The notes beneath the pieces are model-generated. The model searched no databases and was not told where the DNA came from. It saw only the letters and a list, made by a program, of their open reading frames with translations. This document shows, piece by piece, positions 5,545 through 10,067 of a stretch of DNA of 10,067 nt. Origin of the DNA: an uncultured Geobacteraceae bacterium (GTDB lineage: Bacteria; Desulfobacterota; Desulfuromonadia; Geobacterales; Pseudopelobacteraceae); the NCBI GenBank assembly GCA_903879825.1, contig CAIRND010000476.1, positions 1 to 10,067 on the forward strand, given 5' to 3'. The stretch's first letter is position 1, and the number at the start of each line of letters is the position of its first letter. Made by a program: the position numbers and the translations under genes.

Positions 5545-7691
5545 TGTTTGATCCTTTCCACTTTAATAACGCCTTTAATTTTCATAAGTGAATTCATAAC
5601 TTTTTGAAGATGAGCCAAATTAGTCACATTTACCTCGAAGATATTTTCTCCGCGCTGATCAATGGTACTCTGAATCTGAGCACTGGCGATATTGGCCTCA
5701 CAATTTGTGATTGCCAGAGTGATCGTTGCCAGAATGCCTTTTACGTCATGGCACAGAACCCGAATTTTAACAGGTAATACCGCCGTTTTAACCTTATTCC
5801 AGGCCACATCAACGCGCCGTTCCGGATCACTCTCCAGAGCAAACTGGCAATCAGAGGTATGAACAGTTACCCCCTTGCCACGAGTTATAAAACCAATTAC
5901 CTCATCACCCGGCACCGGATTGCAGCAATTACCAAAACGTACCAGCACATCATCGAGCCCGCTGATTTCAACGGCGCTGTTTGATTTCCCCTTCAGCTTG
6001 TTAATAACCGACTCAAGCCTTGATTCCTTGTGTTCGGCACGTTCTTTTAACTTTTCACCGGGAAGGAGTTTACTGACTATCTGGTTACTGGAGATTTTGC
6101 CATAGCCCACGGCCGCTAAAAGATCTTCGTCAGCGGCGTAACCAAATTCAGCCGCAATTTTCTTAAACTCGCCGCTCTTTTGTATTTTCTGGAGATTAAT
6201 AGAATATCTGCGTAAATCTTTTTCACATATTTCGCGCCCAAGCACTATACTTCGCTTGCGTTCTTCAATTTTGATCCAGGCTCTTATTTTATTACGTGCC
6301 CGGGAACTTTTTACAATTTTCAACCAGTCTTTACTTGGGGTATGGTGCGGCGAGGTTATAACCTCGACAATATCGCCATTTTTTAGCTCATATTTAAGGG
6401 GAACCAGCTTGCCGTTTACTTTGGCTCCAACGCAGCGATGTCCAACATCAGTATGGACACTGTAGGCAAAATCTATGGGAGTAGAACCTTTAGGATAACC
6501 CTTTACATCCCCTTTTGGTGTAAAAACGTAGACCTCTTCCGTAAAAAGCTCGACCTTGACTGAATCCATAAACTCTTTGGAATCCTGCAGATCCTGCTGC
6601 CATTCCAGAAGTTGCCGCAACCAGGCAAAGCGTTTGACCTCCTTCTCGTCGTACCCCTTGCCTTCTTTATACTTCCAGTGCGCTGCGATGCCTGCATCGG
6701 CAACACTATGCATGTCATGTGTCCGAATCTGGACTTCCATCCGGTCACCCTGGGGACCAATGACAGTCGTGTGCAGCGACTGATACATATTACCCTTTGG
6801 CATGGCAATATAGTCTTTGAAACGCCCGGGAATCGGCTTCCATGCCGAGTGAATAACGCCAAGTACTTCGTAACATTCACGAACATCGTTAACAAGAATT
6901 CGTACAGCGATCAGGTCATAAATTTCTTCAAACTCAACGTTGCGCTTTTCCATCTTACGATAAATTGAATAGAGATGCTTACTGCGGCCAGACACCTCTC
7001 CATTAATACCATAAAAAGACAGTCTTTCTGATATAATAGACTTAGCTTCTTCAACAAAAGCTTCACGTTCTTTTTTCTTTTGGGATATTTTCTTTACCAG
7101 GTCAAAGTATATTTCCGGGTGTAAATACCGAAATGAGAGGTCTTCAAGTTCAACTTTTACCCAAGAAATACCGAGGCGATTAGCTATTGGCGAATAAATG
7201 TCCATAGTTTCACGGGCAATTCGTCTCTGTTTCACTTCATCCTGGAATTCCAGCGTGCGCATATTGTGAAGACGGTCTGCTAATTTCACCAGAATGACGC
7301 GAATATCGATGGCCATGGCCAACAGCATTTTGCGGAAGTTTTCTGCTTGGCTCTCTTCTTTGGTCTTAAAGTTAATCTTACTGATTTTGGTGACACCTTC
7401 CACCAGATCAGCCACCTCAGTACCAAACATTCTGATCAAATCTTCCGACGTGGCCAGAGTATCTTCTATTGTGTCATGCAGGAAACCGGTGACAATACTT
7501 GGTACATCCAGCTTCAGGTCAGCCAGCAGTCCGGCAACCTCCATTGGATGGATAATATATGGTTCGCCCGATAACCTCGTCTGTCCTTGATGTACCTTGG
7601 CACAATACACGTACGCCTTGCGAATCAGATTTTGATCGGCAGTTGGGTTATATGCTGAAACCTTATCAAGGATGTCATTGAGTCGGATCAT
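5541..7691 (-). CDS. rsh: Bifunctional (p)ppGpp synthetase/hydrolase (RelA/SpoT homologue)
   Basis: This enzyme makes (p)ppGpp from ATP plus GDP/GTP and removes the 3'-pyrophosphate again, setting the stringent response. The 716-residue protein shows the full long-RSH order: HD hydrolase (about 20-190), synthetase (about 230-345), TGS (about 385-446), a zinc-finger/CC domain (C589-C590, H611, C615) and a C-terminal ACT domain (about 640-715). Hydrolase residues are intact: R39, H48, H72-D73, E76-D77, D139, N143. Synthetase residues are also intact: R236, K238, D259, E319. The RFKD motif (290-293) is the RxKD type of bifunctional enzymes, not the ExDD of synthetase-only RelA. The ATG is fixed upstream by an in-frame TAA two codons before it and aligns with the E. 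coli SpoT N-terminus. The Shine-Dalgarno sequence is weak (AGG about 13 nt upstream). A strong terminator lies between rpoZ and this gene. Confidence 0.97.
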   Translation of the reverse strand: MIRLNDILDKVSAYNPTADQNLIRKAYVYCAKVHQGQTRLSGEPYIIHPMEVAGLLADLKLDVPSIVTGFLHDTIEDTLATSEDLIRMFGTEVADLVEGVTKISKINFKTKEESQAENFRKMLLAMAIDIRVILVKLADRLHNMRTLEFQDEVKQRRIARETMDIYSPIANRLGISWVKVELEDLSFRYLHPEIYFDLVKKISQKKKEREAFVEEAKSIISERLSFYGINGEVSGRSKHLYSIYRKMEKRNVEFEEIYDLIAVRILVNDVRECYEVLGVIHSAWKPIPGRFKDYIAMPKGNMYQSLHTTVIGPQGDRMEVQIRTHDMHSVADAGIAAHWKYKEGKGYDEKEVKRFAWLRQLLEWQQDLQDSKEFMDSVKVELFTEEVYVFTPKGDVKGYPKGSTPIDFAYSVHTDVGHRCVGAKVNGKLVPLKYELKNGDIVEVITSPHHTPSKDWLKIVKSSRARNKIRAWIKIEERKRSIVLGREICEKDLRRYSINLQKIQKSGEFKKIAAEFGYAADEDLLAAVGYGKISSNQIVSKLLPGEKLKERAEHKESRLESVINKLKGKSNSAVEISGLDDVLVRFGNCCNPVPGDEVIGFITRGKGVTVHTSDCQFALESDPERRVDVAWNKVKTAVLPVKIRVLCHDVKGILATITLAITNCEANIASAQIQSTIDQRGENIFEVNVTNLAHLQKVMNSLMKIKGVIKVERIKQ

Positions 7692-7744
7692 TCGTTATAT
7701 GTCGCCTGTGTCTGTTTCATGCCGGGAATATGCGGGAAGTGGAT

Positions 7745-7782
7745 AAAAAAAGGGTGAAACTGGCGTGATTCCAGTTCCACCC
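7745..7782 (-). terminator. Strong intrinsic terminator after rpoZ
   Basis: On the minus strand a 12-bp stem (7771-7782 with 7752-7763, one G-U pair) with a 7-nt loop is followed at once by seven Ts (complement of 7745-7751). It begins 12 nt after the rpoZ stop and 54 nt before the rsh start, so it sits inside the gmk-rpoZ-rsh gene string. It should end most gmk-rpoZ transcripts, or act as a partial terminator lowering rsh expression. Confidence 0.93.
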
Positions 7783-7793
7783 GGGATGGCAGA

Positions 7794-8000
7794 TTATGCG
7801 CGCTGTTTTTTTGAAACTTCAAAACCGATTTTACCGGCAGCTATTTCACGGAGAGCAGTAACAACCTGGCGGTTATTTCTTGATTCAGTCAGTGGCTGGG
7901 CCCCTTTATAGAGCTGTTTAACCCGCTTTGACGCCAATATTACAAGCTGGAATCTATTTTCAACTTTTTCCAAACAATCTTCAACAGTAACTCGAGCCAT
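7794..8000 (-). CDS. rpoZ: RNA polymerase omega subunit
   Basis: Omega assists beta-prime folding and assembly of core RNA polymerase. In proteobacteria it forms ppGpp binding site 1 together with beta-prime. The 68-residue product matches the family: MARVTVEDCLEKVENRFQLV at the N-terminus and VVTALREIAAGKI at 46-58. The N-terminal MARVTV is the part that contributes to ppGpp site 1 in E. coli and is retained here, which suggests that site exists. The ATG has a strong AAGGAG (8008-8013) at 7-nt spacing. gmk ends 54 bp upstream on the same strand, and an intrinsic terminator follows directly. Confidence 0.96.
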   Translation of the reverse strand: MARVTVEDCLEKVENRFQLVILASKRVKQLYKGAQPLTESRNNRQVVTALREIAAGKIGFEVSKKQRA

Positions 8001-8054
8001 GGTTTAACTCCTTCCAGCAACTTTAGATGAATGAACTTTGTACGCTAATTTAGC

Positions 8055-8663
8055 TCATATATCAAACATTTTTCCGACTTTTTCCAACATCCTGAAGGTC
8101 TTACGGCGGTGGGCAATTACTATTGCCGCCAATTCACGACAAGCAACATCAAAATCATCATTAAATATTATATAGTCATACCAACGAGCTTCCCTGATCT
8201 CATCGGCAGCACGGGCGATACGAAGTTCAATTACCTCCTGTGTATCAGACGAGCGATGTTCAAGGCGGCGGCGAAGTTCTACCATACTTGGCGGCATGAT
8301 AAATACGTAGACGCCCCCATCCAGCTGTTCTTTCAACCTGAGTGCACCCTGACAGTCAATATCAAGAACCAGATCGATACCGTTTTTTCGGGCATCTTCA
8401 AGTGTCCGCAACGCAGTGCCGTACTTATTACCATGCACCTCAGCCCACTCGGCAAAAGCGTCTTCAGCAACCATGCGGTCAAACATCTCGTTAGTAACAA
8501 AATAATATGCTTCACCCTCCACCTCACCCGGACGAGGTGAACGGGTCGTAAAACTTATAGATTCCTTCATATCGGGAAATGTTTTAAACAGTTCCCGACA
8601 CAGCGAAGTTTTACCGGCGCCTGATGGAGCCGAAAGAATAAGAATCAAACCTTCACGTTTCAT
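8055..8663 (-). CDS. gmk: Guanylate kinase
   Basis: Gmk phosphorylates GMP to GDP with ATP, feeding GTP and (p)ppGpp synthesis. The 202-residue product shows the P-loop SAPSGAGKTS (11-20, K18), the GMP-binding segment SFTTRSPRPGE (37-47, R41) with YYF at 53-55, the GNKYGT segment at 78-83, DIDCQGA (101-107), and the lid segment around HRSSDT (136-141). Length and motifs are normal, so the enzyme should be active. The ATG has AAAGGT upstream at 7-nt spacing. yicC ends 62 bp upstream and rpoZ starts 54 bp downstream, with no terminator in either gap, so yicC-gmk-rpoZ probably form one transcript. The remA/DUF370 gene found between yicC and gmk homologues in Firmicutes is absent; the 62-bp gap cannot hold it. 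Confidence 0.97.
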   Translation of the reverse strand: MKREGLILILSAPSGAGKTSLCRELFKTFPDMKESISFTTRSPRPGEVEGEAYYFVTNEMFDRMVAEDAFAEWAEVHGNKYGTALRTLEDARKNGIDLVLDIDCQGALRLKEQLDGGVYVFIMPPSMVELRRRLEHRSSDTQEVIELRIARAADEIREARWYDYIIFNDDFDVACRELAAIVIAHRRKTFRMLEKVGKMFDI

Positions 8664-8725
8664 TGGATATACCTTTCAAATCTAACCTTTAATGGGAAAC
8701 CTAAATCCAGACTATCACCAAAAAG

Positions 8726-9604
8726 CTACTCTACGTTCTGAACCTGTTCACGCATTTTTTCCATTTCTGCCTTGATCTGAATAACCAGATTGGTAATACC
8801 TGCATCGTTTGATTTTGATCCGATAGTGTTAACCTCCCTATTCATCTCCTGCATTAAAAAATCAAGTTTGCGGCCAACCGGCTCAGTGCTGATAAATGCC
8901 TCGTCAAATTGCTTAAAATGGCTCGACAACCGTACCAGTTCTTCTGTAATATCACATCTATCAGCTAATAATGCGACCTCCTGTGCCAGTCGGCCCTCAT
9001 CCATCTCAGTACCTTCGAGCAGCAGATCGAGGCGTATTTTCAGCTTTTGACGATACTCAGTCACCATGTGAGGTACCCGCTCACCAATGTGCTCCGACCA
9101 TTGTGCAATGTGCAGCCTTCGTGCCTTCAAGTCATCAGCAAGAGCTTCACCCTCACAAAGACGCATGGCATCCAATGTTGCCACTGCAGCCTGTACGGCA
9201 GCAAGTAACTGAGGCTGCAATTCTGTTTCATCTACAGAACCGGCGACCTCTCTCATTACTCCCTTTTGTGACATAATGTATGAGGGGGGAGCATCCTGCG
9301 GCAGATTCAATTCTTTTGCCAAACGGGAATAGGCATCATAGTAGGCGCGCGCAACAGCCATATCCAATTGCGGGGCTGCATGAGCAGCGGTAGTTTCTTC
9401 CCACTGCACAGATATATCAATTTTCCCTCGTTTTAGAACTGAAGTAGCCAGTCGTTTCACATCGTTTTCAAACGGATAAAAAGACCGTGGCATCCGCACA
9501 GATACTTCACCATAGCGGTGATTAACAGAACGAATCTCAACTAGAAAATTGCCGACCGGCGTCGTTGCTTCCCCTTTACCATAACCTGTCATGCTTTTGA
9601 GCAC
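8726..9604 (-). CDS. yicC: YicC/YloC family endoribonuclease
   Basis: YicC-family proteins are endoribonucleases; E. coli YicC has been reported to promote decay of the small RNA RyhB. The 292-residue product has the family N-terminus SMTGYGKGEA followed by EIRSVNHRY at 23-31, and the C-terminal DUF1732 segment with CDITEELVRLSSHFKQF and KLDFLMQEMNREVNTIGSKS. These are the most conserved family blocks. The start is GTG at 9602-9604: it restores the usual xLKSMTGYG N-terminus and has GGAGG (9613-9617) at 8-nt spacing. The ATG at 9590-9592 is the later alternative, while an out-of-frame ATG lies too close to the Shine-Dalgarno sequence. The 98 bp upstream are AT-rich and may carry a promoter, but no element is convincing. 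The gene begins the yicC-gmk-rpoZ string. Confidence 0.94.
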   Translation of the reverse strand: MLKSMTGYGKGEATTPVGNFLVEIRSVNHRYGEVSVRMPRSFYPFENDVKRLATSVLKRGKIDISVQWEETTAAHAAPQLDMAVARAYYDAYSRLAKELNLPQDAPPSYIMSQKGVMREVAGSVDETELQPQLLAAVQAAVATLDAMRLCEGEALADDLKARRLHIAQWSEHIGERVPHMVTEYRQKLKIRLDLLLEGTEMDEGRLAQEVALLADRCDITEELVRLSSHFKQFDEAFISTEPVGRKLDFLMQEMNREVNTIGSKSNDAGITNLVIQIKAEMEKMREQVQNVE

Positions 9605-9702
9605 TGTTCATGCCTCCAATAATAACTCTCATGATTACATTTAGTTTAATTCTTTCATTCTTTACAAATCTAGTTTTTCAATATCGGGCGCAGCAAGTTT
9701 CC

Positions 9703-10067
9703 TTACGGCATCGAAGGGCAGTTGAACTGTGATCTGGCGGTTGCCTTACACACAGCCGATAAAAACATTCCGGTGCGATCACAAACCTTGAATGCGGCAG
9801 CCAGTTTCAGGCAATCAGCCAGGGTGTTGGATTCAGGTGCTTGCTGTTGTTGAACCTGTTGAACCTGTTTGACTGGCTGCTGTATCACTTGCTGCACTTG
9901 TTTTGCAGGTGCCTGAATTGTCTGGTTACGCTGTTGTTCAGCCACCCGCTTTTGCTCTTTGTTGTATTCTGTTGTAACTGCAATCATAGCGGCCACAAGC
10001 TCATCCGAAATTTTCATTTTTTTAAGTGCACTTATTTCTGAGACAGTAAACTTCTTATAGGGACCTC
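9703..10067 (-). CDS. Unidentified protein, C-terminal part, with Q-rich linker and twin CX9C motif
   Basis: The reading frame is open to the right edge, so the gene is cut by the window. An internal ATG (10015-10017) has no Shine-Dalgarno sequence, and the frame continues upstream as KKFTVSEISALKK, so I read it as internal. The visible part has three sections. First is a short helical segment, TVSEISALKKMKISDELVAAMI, resembling a motif common in bacterial proteins of the form 'ALKKxGISDEVIxAMI' (my recollection, not searched). Then comes a charged and glutamine-rich linker with two KQVQQV copies. Last is a compact C-terminus with four cysteines spaced C-x9-C-x10-C-x9-C, followed by PSMP and a TAA stop. 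A stable two-helix, two-disulfide hairpin is plausible, which would imply export, but any signal peptide lies outside the window. The function is unknown. yicC follows after 98 bp with no visible terminator between. Confidence 0.72.
   Translation of the reverse strand, partial: GPYKKFTVSEISALKKMKISDELVAAMIAVTTEYNKEQKRVAEQQRNQTIQAPAKQVQQVIQQPVKQVQQVQQQQAPESNTLADCLKLAAAFKVCDRTGMFLSAVCKATARSQFNCPSMP
9838..9909 (-). repeat. Glutamine-rich low-complexity coding repeat
   Basis: This stretch encodes about 24 residues dominated by Q, V, K and A, with KQVQQV twice. At DNA level TTGAACCTG is tandemly duplicated (9850-9858 and 9859-9867). It links the N-terminal helical segment of the partial protein to its four-cysteine C-terminus. 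Such linkers often vary in length between strains. Confidence 0.7.

Noticed and set aside
6503..6895. Long open frame overlapping rsh in another frame
   Set aside because: It lies wholly within the conserved synthetase/TGS region of rsh and its product has no recognisable domain, so it is a coding shadow.
7738..7746. DnaA-like 8/9 match (TTATCCACT) upstream of rsh
   Set aside because: It is a single imperfect site made partly from the T-run of the rpoZ terminator, with no neighbouring box.
9605..9702. Promoter upstream of yicC
   Set aside because: The gap is AT-rich and contains TTGAAA and TGTAAT on the minus strand, but no pair has acceptable 16-18 bp spacing, so I do not call one.

Overview
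The window is an ordinary chromosomal housekeeping region of a Gram-negative bacterium, most likely a deltaproteobacterium of the Geobacter/Desulfuromonas type. That assignment is an inference from gene content and order (yicC-gmk-rpoZ-rsh-ridA beside rpmB) and from moderate GC; no phylogenetic marker was searched. I see no mobile element, CRISPR array, rRNA or tRNA.

Left part: mazG, a nucleotide pyrophosphohydrolase, reads rightward (49-840). It faces a 312-bp gene-free gap (841-1152) that holds three perfect 9/9 DnaA boxes within 34 bp, plus a fourth consensus-compatible box further on. From the right the gap meets a leftward pair, thrC (threonine synthase) and murJ (lipid II flippase), 12 bp apart and probably cotranscribed from a promoter just upstream of thrC. 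A DUF218/YdcF-type inner-membrane protein lies upstream of thrC on the same strand.

Middle: rpmB (ribosomal protein L28) stands alone on the + strand as a complete unit: strong extended -10 promoter, good Shine-Dalgarno sequence, and UUCG-loop terminator. It converges on ridA.

Right part: a leftward cluster, read from right to left as an unidentified partial protein, yicC (GTG start), gmk, rpoZ, rsh and ridA. It joins guanine nucleotide supply (Gmk), the (p)ppGpp synthetase/hydrolase (Rsh), the RNA polymerase omega subunit (part of a known ppGpp-binding site) and an endoribonuclease (YicC). A strong intrinsic terminator sits between rpoZ and rsh, so rsh-ridA output is probably uncoupled from gmk-rpoZ, at least in part. 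rsh and ridA overlap by ATGA.

The least ordinary items are the DnaA-box cluster between convergent genes, far from any recognisable origin gene, and the protein running off the right edge. The latter ends in a C-x9-C-x10-C-x9-C pattern behind a glutamine-rich linker, matching the twin CX9C layout of eukaryotic CHCH proteins.
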